This document shows positions 8,198 through 15,646 of a DNA stretch of 64,000 nt, piece after piece (positions within the stretch are counted from its first letter, which is position 1; each line of letters opens with the position of its first letter). Location: the NCBI GenBank assembly GCA_006969385.1, contig CP030884.1, forward strand, positions 4,644,249 to 4,708,248. Direction: 5' to 3'. The notes under the pieces were generated by a model. It did no database searches. It worked only from the letters and a program-made list of their open reading frames with translations, and had not been told where the DNA came from. Position numbers and translations under genes: made by a program. This DNA comes from Planctomycetaceae bacterium (GTDB lineage Bacteria > Planctomycetota > Phycisphaerae > UBA1845 > UTPLA1).

Positions 8198-8314
8198 TCG
8201 TCCCTGAATTAATCATTTTGGCCTTTGTTTATCTCGTGAATCGGCTGCGCGGTGCGGGTACACTTTGCAAGTAACCCGGCGGATTCGGGTCAAAACCTTG
8301 CAATTCAGGGACGA
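8198..8314. promoter_or_regulatory. Inverted copy of the IS end in the transposase leader
   Basis: The outer 13 bases TCGTCCCTGAATT (8198-8210) recur perfectly inverted as AATTCAGGGACGA at 8302-8314, just before the transposase ATG at 8320. This could let transposase bind its own leader and limit expression, or form an RNA stem hiding the start codon. Function is inference. Confidence 0.7.
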
Positions 8315-8319
8315 GTATT

Positions 8320-9648
8320 ATGCAGCCGAAGAAGCAGGAACGTGGCACGTTCGAGTTGTTTCGATCGCATTTCGATCAACTCCTCAATCCGAATCACGAA
8401 CTCATCAAGCTGGCCCGCGCCATCGATTGGGACCGCTTCGATGTCGCGCTGGCCGAGTGCTTCAGCCCCGACATGGGCGCGCCGGCCAAGGCCACGCGGC
8501 TGATGGTCGGACTGCACTATCTCAAATACGCGTTCGATGAATCGGACGAAGCGCTGGTCGAACGTTGGGTCGAAAACCCTTACTGGCAATACTTTTGCGG
8601 CTTCACCCACATGCAGCACGACTGCCCGATCCATCCCACCAGCATGACCAAATGGCGCAACCGCGTCGGCGCCGAACGGCTGGAAGCATTGTTGAAGGAA
8701 ACGATCGACTTGGCGCAACGCGCCGGCTTGGTGCGACCGAGCGATCTCAGGCGCGTGAACGCCGACACGACCGTGCAAGAAAAAAATATCACGTACCCGA
8801 CCGACGCGAAGCTACTCTATCGCGCGATCGAGAAGCTCGGCGCGGCGGCACGAGCGCGCGGTATCGACTTGCGTCAGTCGTACATACGGGTTGGCAAAAA
8901 GCTGTCGGTCAAAGCGAGTCGCTACGCCCACGCGCGTCAGTTCAAACGCATGAAGCGTTGTTTGCGCAAGCTGCGCACCTATGTGGGTCGCCTGATCCGC
9001 GACATCAAACGCAAGTCGAACAAACCCGATGCGGACTTGGAGACGTTATTGCAACGCGCCGAACGCATTCACACGCAACAACCACAAGACAAAAACAAAC
9101 TTTACAGCCTGCACGAACCCGAGGTGCAATGCATCAGCAAAGGCAAAGCGCACCAGCGTTACGAGTTCGGTCAAAAGATCGCGATCGCAACGACCAATCG
9201 CGACAATTGGATCGTCGCGGCGCGGTTGTTCGAAGGCAATCCGTACGACGGTCATACACTCGGCGAGACACTGGCGACGGTGGAACAGGTCACGGGGGTC
9301 GCCGTGACGGACGCGTATGTCGACAAAGGCTATCGCGGTCACGGTTGTGGTGACGAGGTCACCGTGCACATCGCCGGTCAAAGAAAGAAAAACACGCCAC
9401 GTTGCGAACGACGCCGTCGCAAACGCCGCAGTGCAGTCGAACCAAAGATCGGTCATCTCAAAAGTGACAACCGAATGGATCGCTGCTTCCTGGCGGGCCT
9501 CGACGGCGATGCCATCAACGCGATTCTCGCCGCCGCCGGATCGAACCTCCGCAAACTCCTGCGGCGCTTCGCCGCTGCGCTGATCCAATGGCTCAGGCAG
9601 AACGTCTTCAACCGAATCGGTCAACGAACCACTTGCTGTGCTGCATAA
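8320..9648 (+). CDS. IS5-family DDE transposase
   Basis: A 442-residue transposase. The N-terminal domain (DUF772-like) includes LMVGLHYLKYAFDESDEALVERWVENPYWQYFCG, seen as RLMVGLHYLKYAF and ENPYWQYFCG. The catalytic triad appears intact: Asp149 in NADTTVQEK, Asp335 in DAYVDKGYRGH and Glu374 in SAVEPKIGHLKSD. An insertion of basic helices lies between the first and second Asp. It cuts and pastes the surrounding element. The ATG at 8320 sits just after an inverted copy of the element's end, suggesting autoregulation. No frameshift or stop is present. Confidence 0.95.
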   Translation: MQPKKQERGTFELFRSHFDQLLNPNHELIKLARAIDWDRFDVALAECFSPDMGAPAKATRLMVGLHYLKYAFDESDEALVERWVENPYWQYFCGFTHMQHDCPIHPTSMTKWRNRVGAERLEALLKETIDLAQRAGLVRPSDLRRVNADTTVQEKNITYPTDAKLLYRAIEKLGAAARARGIDLRQSYIRVGKKLSVKASRYAHARQFKRMKRCLRKLRTYVGRLIRDIKRKSNKPDADLETLLQRAERIHTQQPQDKNKLYSLHEPEVQCISKGKAHQRYEFGQKIAIATTNRDNWIVAARLFEGNPYDGHTLGETLATVEQVTGVAVTDAYVDKGYRGHGCGDEVTVHIAGQRKKNTPRCERRRRKRRSAVEPKIGHLKSDNRMDRCFLAGLDGDAINAILAAAGSNLRKLLRRFAAALIQWLRQNVFNRIGQRTTCCAA

Positions 9649-9710
9649 ACAATGGCTTTTTCAGGGTCGACTAATTCGAGGTTCCCATCTTCGTGCGACA
9701 GCACGATCGG

Positions 9711-9735
9711 CGCCGCGCCCGTCAGGAAGCGGTCA
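9711..9735 (+). repeat. Dispersed repeat family E, copy 1
   Basis: Contains CGCCGCGCCCGTCAGGAAGC followed by GGTCA. A near copy is at 9917-9943 and a variant at 39598-39650 in the atp operon. Non-coding by context. Confidence 0.65.
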
Positions 9736-9795
9736 GCGTTACCATACTGCGGTAACCTAGATCCGCGCAGTTGATCCAAAGCGACCTGCGACACA

Positions 9796-9836
9796 CCCCC
9801 TCTCCCTTCTCAAGGGAGAGGGCCGGGGTGAGGGTT
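9796..9836. repeat. Dispersed hairpin repeat family D, copy 1
   Basis: CCCTCTCCCTT pairs with AAGGGAGAGGG and is followed by CCGGGGTGAGGGT. The same motif is at 37216-37254 and, inverted, at 46551-46584. It resembles REP-type intergenic repeats found in many Gram-negative genomes. Confidence 0.75.
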
Positions 9837-9916
9837 TACTTCGGCAACGTGAGCATTTCAGTTATCGTCAACCAACCCGCAAAACACCGGTTGCAAACCG
9901 GTGCCACAGCGCAATC

Positions 9917-9943
9917 AGAGCCGCGCCTGTCAGGAAGCGGTCA
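9917..9943 (+). repeat. Dispersed repeat family E, copy 2
   Basis: AGAGCCGCGCCTGTCAGGAA followed by GCGGTCA, one base different from the copy at 9711-9735 over the shared part. Confidence 0.65.
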
Positions 9944-10024
9944 CCTTATCTGTGGTGCGGGCGGTTTGATGTGCGAACCACAGAGCCGTAGGGTGCGTCC
10001 CTCGACGCATCAGCGCGCGCATGT

Positions 10025-10585
10025 TCAAAAACGAAACACCAACTCCCGCGCTCCATCGGTCGCCGTCGCGGCCAACAACGCTGCATAGCTATCCACGACG
10101 CGCTCGGCCGCATTCAGGTCGAGCGCGTCGATGACGTTATGAATCGTCGCCTCATCCGGACCTTCGACTTCCACGAACAAGCCCAAGTGCGGCACTTCGT
10201 CTAGTTCGATCAAACAACCACTCATGGCCCATGTTTCGCGACGCTTTTCGAAGATCAGCGACCGCGTGTAGCCGAGAGCATGAAACAACGCGCGCATCGC
10301 GTCGCTGTCGCCCGCTGTGGTTTCAATTTCTTCGCGTTGCTTAAGAACACCCGCCGAGCGCGGCCCCTTATACGTCACCGTACATGTAACTGCCCCGGTG
10401 TCGTCCTGCACGGCGCTGCGGACGCGCAGGCCGCAGCCGCGGGCATGCAGTTGGCCGTCGGGCGTGTCGAGCAGTGTATTCGTCTCAAGCACGCTACCGC
10501 GCGGTTCGGCGCCGAAAGCGCGCAGACGCTCCCGCACGGGTTGATGATCGCTCACGCGTAGTTTTGCTTCGAGTTCGGTGGGCAT
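10025..10585 (-). CDS. CYTH-domain protein (class IV adenylate cyclase/thiamine-triphosphatase-like)
   Basis: A 186-residue protein. It opens with the CYTH signature ELEAKLRV (ExExK) and keeps the alternating charged strands expected of a triphosphate tunnel: LRVRSA, CTVTYKGP, KQREEIE, EKRRETW, CLIELDEVPHLGLFVEVEG. Such enzymes act on organic triphosphates or ATP with divalent metal. Which substrate applies here cannot be told. MPTELEAKL at 10585 was taken as the start because the domain begins there. It lies 122 bases downstream of leuS on the same strand. It is probably cytoplasmic. Confidence 0.88.
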   Translation of the reverse strand: MPTELEAKLRVSDHQPVRERLRAFGAEPRGSVLETNTLLDTPDGQLHARGCGLRVRSAVQDDTGAVTCTVTYKGPRSAGVLKQREEIETTAGDSDAMRALFHALGYTRSLIFEKRRETWAMSGCLIELDEVPHLGLFVEVEGPDEATIHNVIDALDLNAAERVVDSYAALLAATATDGARELVFRF

Positions 10586-10706
10586 TCGAAATAACTTACT
10601 TGCTGAACATACGGCCACAGGCCGTGGCTCTGAACTTGAGTTCGCGTTGAATCCGTCGCTCGCGTGATCGCATAACACCGAGCTTGGAAAAATTGCGGCA
10701 AGGCTC

Positions 10707-13649
10707 CTACTTCACAATCAAATTCAACATCCGCCCCGGCACATAAATCGTCTTAACGAGATTTCCGGCTTCAACCCGCGCCGCCACCTTCACTTCCGCC
10801 ATCGCCGCCGACGAAATGACTTTCTCGTCGGCATCTTTCGCAACCGTCACGCGGCTAACGAGCTTGCCGTTAATCTGTACCGGAATCTCGATCTCGTCAT
10901 CGACGAGCATCTTCTCGTCGTAGCCGGGCCACTCGGCGGCGGCGATCGATTCGCCTGCCTGCGCAACTCCCAACTTGTGCCAAATCTCTTCCGCCAGATG
11001 CGGCGCAAACGGTGCGACGATGCGCACCAAGCGGCTCATCTGATCGCGCGTCAACACCGGCGCTCCCTTGGCCTTCTTTTCCACGGACTGAGCCACGTTC
11101 TTAAACTCAAACATCGCCGCAATCGCCGTGTTAAACGCCAGCCGCTCGATATCGTCGCCAACCTTGGCAATCGCACGGTGCAACTGCTTCTCAATATCGT
11201 TGTTCGGCTGTTCGGCAATGCGCAATTCGCCGGATTCTTCATTCACGCACAACCGCCAAATATCGCGCAGGAAGCGATACAGCCCCACCGTATCCTTGGT
11301 ATTCCAAGGTTTGCTCGCCTCCAACGGCCCCATGTACATTTCGTACAACCGAAACGTATCAGCGCCGTATTCTTCGATGATGTCGTCAGGGTTGACGACG
11401 TTTTTCAACGTCTTGCTCATCTTGGCGACGATTTGCTCGACTGCTTCGCCGGTTTCGATCAATACGTGTTTGCCGTCGCGTTCTTCGACTTCATCGACGG
11501 GTACTGTGCGGCCTTCTTCGTCTTTGAAGGCAAAGCTCGTAATCAAGCCCTGATGAAACAACTTGCCAAAGGGCTCCGCCGTTCGCACATGCCCCAAGTC
11601 ATGTATGACCATGTGCCAAAAGCGCGCGTACAACAGGTGCAACACAGCATGCTCGGCACCACCGATGTACAAATCGACGCCGTTCTCTCCCATCCAATAC
11701 GCATCCGCCGCGTCGCCGATTGGCTTTTCACGATTCTTTGGATCGCAGTAACGCAGGTAATACCAACACGAGCCGGCCCAGCCCGGCATGGTGTTCGCTT
11801 CGCGTTTGACAATGGCATCAGCAGCCAACCCATCAACGCCCGCCGCGCCGGCTGTGGTGTTGATCCAATCCGTCGCCTTGCCCAACAGCGGCGTCGGGTC
11901 GTCGCTTTCAACAGGTTGGTAATCGGCAAGCGGCGGCAGCGCGACCGGCAAGGCGCTCTCGCTGACCGGGTGATGATCGCCGTTTTCATCGAACACAATC
12001 GGAAACGGCTCGCCCCAATAGCGCTGACGACTGAAAAGCCAATCGCGCAGCTTGAAGTTCACGCGCCCGCGCCCGAATTTCTTTTCTTCCAGCCAATCGA
12101 TGATCTTGCGTTTGGCAGTCTGGGAATCCAAGTCATCAAACTGCATTGAGTTGATGACGCGACCGTAGCCCGTAAATGCCTCATCAAATACCCCTGCGCA
12201 TGACTCATAATTCTCGTAAAGATCTTCCAACGCCGTTACAGCTTCGCTAGCCGAGATGCGATCCTGAGCGGTACGCAGCTTTTCCGAGTTTTCGACTAAA
12301 TAATCGTGCTCCCGAAGCCACTGATCGGGAGGAAATACTACAGGGCGAATGGTGAGCCTAAATTGCTTGGCAAAATCAAAATCGCGTTGATCGTGCCCCG
12401 GCACCGCCATAATCGCGCCCGTACCATAGCCCATTAGGACATAATCCGCCGTCCACACAGGAATCTTCTCGTCGTTCGCCGGGTTCAGCGCATACACGCC
12501 GGTGAAGACACCCGTCTTTTCTTTATTTTCCTGACGTTCGACATCGCTACGATTGCGGGCCGCATCGACATAGGCGCGCAGTGTATCGACATCAGTGTCT
12601 TGCGCAGGATTCGCCAACGTCGCATCCACCAACGAATGCTCCGGCGCGACCACCATATACGTTGCGCCAAAAATGGTATCGGGCCGCGTGGTGAAGATGC
12701 GCAGATGCTTGCCCGTCGCCTCACCCGCGTCGTTTAGCAAAGGAAAGTCGACTTCCGCCCCTTCGCTGCGACCGATCCAGTTGGCCTGCAACGTACGCGT
12801 CATCTCCGGCCATTCAACATCCTGCAAACCCTGCAACAATCGATCGGCATACGCCGTGATGCGAAACATCCATTGGCGCAGCGGCTTGCGCAACACCGGA
12901 TAGCCGCCGCGCTCGGAGCGACCGTCGATCACCTCTTCGTTGGCCAGCGCCGTCCCCAGCTTTGGGCACCAATTGACCGTTTGCTCGCCCAGATAGGCCA
13001 AGCGATACGAATCGATAATCTTGCGCCGTGCGGCATCACTTAAATCCGACCAATTAACCGTCTCCGGTGCGTCGCGCTTATCGGCGTGTTCGGCGGCGTT
13101 CGGATTGACGACGGCAGCGCGCATGCCGGATTCGAGCTCCGCAATCAACTCGCCGATCGGTCGAGCCTTCTGCTGTTCAGCATCGAACCAAGCGTTATAA
13201 ATTTGCAAGAATATCCACTGTGTCCAACGATAGTAGTCAGGGTCGATGGTGCCGAATTCGCGCGACCAGTCGTAATTGAAACCGAACCGCTTCAACTGTC
13301 GGCGAAAGTTATCGATCGATTTCTTGGTCGTTTCCGCCGGGTGAATACCCGTTTGGATGGCATACTGCTCGGCGGGTAGGCCGAACGCATCCCAGCCCAT
13401 CGGGTGCAATACATTGAACCCGCGCATACGTTTGTAGCGCGAAATGATATCCGTGGCGGTGTAGCCTTCTGGGTGTCCCACGTGCAAACCCGCCCCGCTC
13501 GGGTAGGGGAACATGTCGAGGGCATAAAACTTCGGGCGCGACGCGTCAAAATCGGCATCGCCCGGGTTGGGCATGCGATAGATCTGGTGCTCGTCCCAAT
13601 AGGCCTGCCATTTGGGTTCGATCTGGGCGGGGTCGTAAGTAGCGCTCAT
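10707..13649 (-). CDS. leuS: Leucyl-tRNA synthetase
   Basis: A 980-residue class I synthetase that charges tRNA-Leu with leucine. Seen in order: the HIGH-type motif HVGH (residues 56-59) in SGAGLHVGHPEGYTATD; the editing domain with TTRPDTIFGATYMVVAPEH and GTGAIMAVPGHDQRDFDFA; AGSCWYYLRYCDP; the KMSKS loop as KMSKT (743-747); and the C-terminal anticodon-binding helices. It is slightly longer than many bacterial LeuRS (about 860-880 residues), the extra length falling in the N-terminal third and the region around residue 480. Start ATG at 13649. The downstream CYTH gene may be co-transcribed. Confidence 0.98.
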   Translation of the reverse strand: MSATYDPAQIEPKWQAYWDEHQIYRMPNPGDADFDASRPKFYALDMFPYPSGAGLHVGHPEGYTATDIISRYKRMRGFNVLHPMGWDAFGLPAEQYAIQTGIHPAETTKKSIDNFRRQLKRFGFNYDWSREFGTIDPDYYRWTQWIFLQIYNAWFDAEQQKARPIGELIAELESGMRAAVVNPNAAEHADKRDAPETVNWSDLSDAARRKIIDSYRLAYLGEQTVNWCPKLGTALANEEVIDGRSERGGYPVLRKPLRQWMFRITAYADRLLQGLQDVEWPEMTRTLQANWIGRSEGAEVDFPLLNDAGEATGKHLRIFTTRPDTIFGATYMVVAPEHSLVDATLANPAQDTDVDTLRAYVDAARNRSDVERQENKEKTGVFTGVYALNPANDEKIPVWTADYVLMGYGTGAIMAVPGHDQRDFDFAKQFRLTIRPVVFPPDQWLREHDYLVENSEKLRTAQDRISASEAVTALEDLYENYESCAGVFDEAFTGYGRVINSMQFDDLDSQTAKRKIIDWLEEKKFGRGRVNFKLRDWLFSRQRYWGEPFPIVFDENGDHHPVSESALPVALPPLADYQPVESDDPTPLLGKATDWINTTAGAAGVDGLAADAIVKREANTMPGWAGSCWYYLRYCDPKNREKPIGDAADAYWMGENGVDLYIGGAEHAVLHLLYARFWHMVIHDLGHVRTAEPFGKLFHQGLITSFAFKDEEGRTVPVDEVEERDGKHVLIETGEAVEQIVAKMSKTLKNVVNPDDIIEEYGADTFRLYEMYMGPLEASKPWNTKDTVGLYRFLRDIWRLCVNEESGELRIAEQPNNDIEKQLHRAIAKVGDDIERLAFNTAIAAMFEFKNVAQSVEKKAKGAPVLTRDQMSRLVRIVAPFAPHLAEEIWHKLGVAQAGESIAAAEWPGYDEKMLVDDEIEIPVQINGKLVSRVTVAKDADEKVISSAAMAEVKVAARVEAGNLVKTIYVPGRMLNLIVK

Positions 13650-13854
13650 CGTCCGTCGGGTTTCCGCTGCGCATCTGCGAACCGCCGTACGGTCGCCCGA
13701 TGCAATCCATAGAGGTTAGAAACCCGAGAGTCTAAAGCAAACCCGCAAAATGGCTAAGGCGCGGCATATCCTTACGATTCAATCCCAGCCACCCATCGAC
13801 AGCATCGAGCGTCCGCCCCGAGCGCCAGTCAACGTTCCGCCCACGTAAAACCAA

Positions 13855-13893
13855 TAAAAAACGGCCCCTGTCGCCTGCGCGACTCGTGACCGT
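13855..13893 (-). terminator. Probable terminator of the PEP-CTERM gene
   Basis: Read on the minus strand, ACGGTC...GTCGC pairs imperfectly with GCGAC...GCCGT and is followed by six T. It lies 46 bases beyond the stop codon at 13939. Confidence 0.65.
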
Positions 13894-13938
13894 TTCGTAG
13901 GGATGAAGATTGATTTTGTAATGCCGGCGATCGGCGTT

Positions 13939-14664
13939 TTAGCGGCGACGACGAATGAGCGCCAAACCACCCAGGCCGAGCATCAGCAACGATGCCGGTT
14001 CCGGCACGACGTCGATTCTCAACGCATTGAGGTAGCCGTTGCCCCCCGAAGCACCTTCGAATCCGACGTACAGAATATTAAACGCCTGCGGTGACAGGTT
14101 GGTCAGCGTCACCACCGTGTCCTGGTTGTGATCGCCATTGACACCGACCTCCAAGTCGATCGAATCGACGACGGTCGAAAGCGTATCGTCGGTGTAGACC
14201 GTGTAACGCGTGACGTTGTCATTGTTAAACTTGTGCGAACCGTAGAACGTGAGATTGTACAGCTTGGTCGGATCGAGGTTTTGAATCTCAAACGTTGAGT
14301 TCACGTAGTAGTCGTAAACGGCTTCGTTAACGCCCAAATCGCCCAACGCGACCGCGTCGTAAACGGTGGCAGTCGGATCCTGCGTCGCGCCCGACGGCCC
14401 ATTGAAATAGTCGGTACCGCTCGCGGAGCTAAAACCGAAGTTGATGCTTGTAGCGGCCCCCGTCGTATCGATTAGTCCGGGCCAGAACACCGACGAGTCC
14501 ACGCTATTCCAGTTGTTGCCATTCGGGTCGGGGTTCGGCGTGGTCGCGCCGCGGAAACTGGTGTTATTGCCGAAGTCGATTAACACGGACTCCGCCCGGG
14601 CCATCGAAGCCGCCGCAACCAACGCGACAGCAACCGTAACTCCTCTTAAAACGCTTTGCTTCAT
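13939..14664 (-). CDS. PEP-CTERM secreted protein
   Basis: A 241-residue exported protein. Residues 1-24 form a signal peptide ending ASMARA. The C-terminus has the PEP-CTERM signal: VPEPASLL, a short hydrophobic helix (MLGLGGLALI) and RRRR. In other bacteria this tag is handled by an exosortase and sends proteins to the envelope or extracellular matrix. The body is beta-rich, with FGNNTSFRGATTPNPD and LYNLTFYGSHKF-type strands, and shows no catalytic motif. The ATG at 14664 has GAGGAGG upstream; a GTG at 14667 is less likely. Two inverted repeats lie in its leader. No exosortase is in the window. Confidence 0.9.
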   Translation of the reverse strand: MKQSVLRGVTVAVALVAAASMARAESVLIDFGNNTSFRGATTPNPDPNGNNWNSVDSSVFWPGLIDTTGAATSINFGFSSASGTDYFNGPSGATQDPTATVYDAVALGDLGVNEAVYDYYVNSTFEIQNLDPTKLYNLTFYGSHKFNNDNVTRYTVYTDDTLSTVVDSIDLEVGVNGDHNQDTVVTLTNLSPQAFNILYVGFEGASGGNGYLNALRIDVVPEPASLLMLGLGGLALIRRRR

Positions 14665-14681
14665 CACAACATCCTCCTCTT

Positions 14682-14699
14682 CCCCATAGCATTATGGGG
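14682..14699. promoter_or_regulatory. Inverted repeat in PEP-CTERM gene leader
   Basis: CCCCATA and TATGGGG surround GCAT, a perfect 7-bp stem with a 4-base loop, just upstream of the Shine-Dalgarno sequence of the gene starting at 14664. It could be a leader RNA hairpin. Confidence 0.55.
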
Positions 14700-14741
14700 A
14701 TTAGATCATCTTTTACGCGGGCTTTGTTTTTCGACCCGCCA

Positions 14742-14759
14742 TATAGCACTAATGCTATA
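14742..14759. promoter_or_regulatory. Inverted repeat in PEP-CTERM gene promoter region
   Basis: TATAGCA and TGCTATA surround CTAA, a perfect 7-bp inverted repeat about 80 bases before the ATG at 14664. It shares the ATAGCATTA core with the palindrome at 14682, so both may bind one regulator. The rest of the 14665-14967 gap shows nothing else. Confidence 0.5.
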
Positions 14760-14967
14760 AAAATGCGCTTTGGGAGTCAATGAATCGGCCCTCGCGGAGA
14801 TTAGTCTTGATTCGACGAGATACGGCGGGTGAATTGCAAAACAATCGACCGGCGGGCTATATGCGTAAGTGCTTTATTTTAAACATGTTACGTTATTACC
14901 ATGCAACTGACTCACCCTTAACGCATCAACCGGCCCGCCCAAAACTGACTTTAGGAAATTGATGGCC

Positions 14968-15546
14968 CTAACCATCGCCGCGTACAAACTTCGTAATCAG
15001 GGCCCGCGCGATGCGCCAATCGCCCTTTACGACCGTCGCCGACACGCCCAGTTGCGACGCCGTTTCCTCGATCGTGAAGCCACCGTAGAAGCGCAGCTCG
15101 ACGACCTCAACCAAGCGCGGGTCGAGCGACGCCATGTGCTCCAGCGCTTCTTCGAGCGCGAGCAAATCGACGCCGTCGTTCGTTTGCGCCACCGGCGTGA
15201 GGTGTGTCGCCAGCGTGATCTTATGACCGTCGCCGCCGCGCTTGATCGCACCGCGCCCGCGTGCATGTTCGACGAGCAATTGTCGCATCACGCGCGCGGC
15301 GATCGCGCGAAAGTGCGCCGCGCTTTCGGCCTGCAAATCGCGCCCGGCCAGCATCTTCAAATAGGCTTCGTGAACCAGCGCCGTCGGCTGCAGCGTATGG
15401 TCGGCGCGCTCGCGGCGCAGATAGGCCGAAGCAATCTCGCGCAGTTCGCGATAGACCTGCTCGAACAGCACATCCATATCGACGCCCGTCGCCCCCGCGA
15501 GTTGCGTCAGTGCCGCTTTGATTCGTTCGTCGTGCTTCGGCTGCAT
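14968..15546 (-). CDS. ECF-type RNA polymerase sigma factor
   Basis: A 192-residue sigma-70-like protein of the ECF group common in planctomycetes. Region 2 is seen in DVLFEQVYRELREIASAYLRRER and ALVHEAYLKML; region 4 in LVEVVELRFYGGFTIEETASQLGVS, a helix-turn-helix that reads the -35 box. No anti-sigma factor gene with the usual zinc motif is adjacent. Instead a membrane-anchored Ser/Thr kinase lies directly upstream on the same strand, 100 bases away, so phosphorylation may control it (inference). The ATG at 15546 follows AGGA; a TTG at 15558 is possible. Confidence 0.93.
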   Translation of the reverse strand: MQPKHDERIKAALTQLAGATGVDMDVLFEQVYRELREIASAYLRRERADHTLQPTALVHEAYLKMLAGRDLQAESAAHFRAIAARVMRQLLVEHARGRGAIKRGGDGHKITLATHLTPVAQTNDGVDLLALEEALEHMASLDPRLVEVVELRFYGGFTIEETASQLGVSATVVKGDWRIARALITKFVRGDG

Positions 15547-15646
15547 CGATCCTGCCAATTGCCATTGCCGCTCTGTTTCGGCATCGAGGTTAATTCATCA
15601 AAACGTATGTTGTCCGCGCCGCTCGCAATTCTGTCTTCGCGACCAT

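Larger units (their letters stand above)
8197..9671 (+). mobile_element. Intact IS5-like insertion sequence
   Basis: A 1475-base element. The left end starts GTCGTCCCTGAATTAATCATT and the right end, reversed, starts GTCGACCCTGAAAAAGCCATT; these are imperfect terminal inverted repeats of about 25 bases. TAATTC flanks it on both sides (8191-8196 and 9672-9677), consistent with a 6-bp target duplication, though one base at the junction could be assigned either way. One complete transposase gene lies within. The undamaged ends and gene suggest recent insertion, downstream of rtcB. Confidence 0.88.
9672..10024. other. Repeat-rich intergenic region
   Basis: About 350 bases after the IS. It contains two copies of a GCCGCGCCnGTnAGGAAGCGG repeat (9711-9735 and 9917-9943), one CCCTCTCCC/GGGAGAGGG hairpin repeat (9796-9836) and an ACCGGTTGCAAACCGGT palindrome near 9886. 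No gene is supported. Confidence 0.65.

Noticed and set aside
9771..10088. Plus-strand frame after the insertion sequence
   Set aside because: Translation of family D and E repeats, overlapping the end of the CYTH gene.
10977..12149. Long open frame antisense to leuS
   Set aside because: A by-product of codon bias in leuS; no recognisable motif and no ribosome site.
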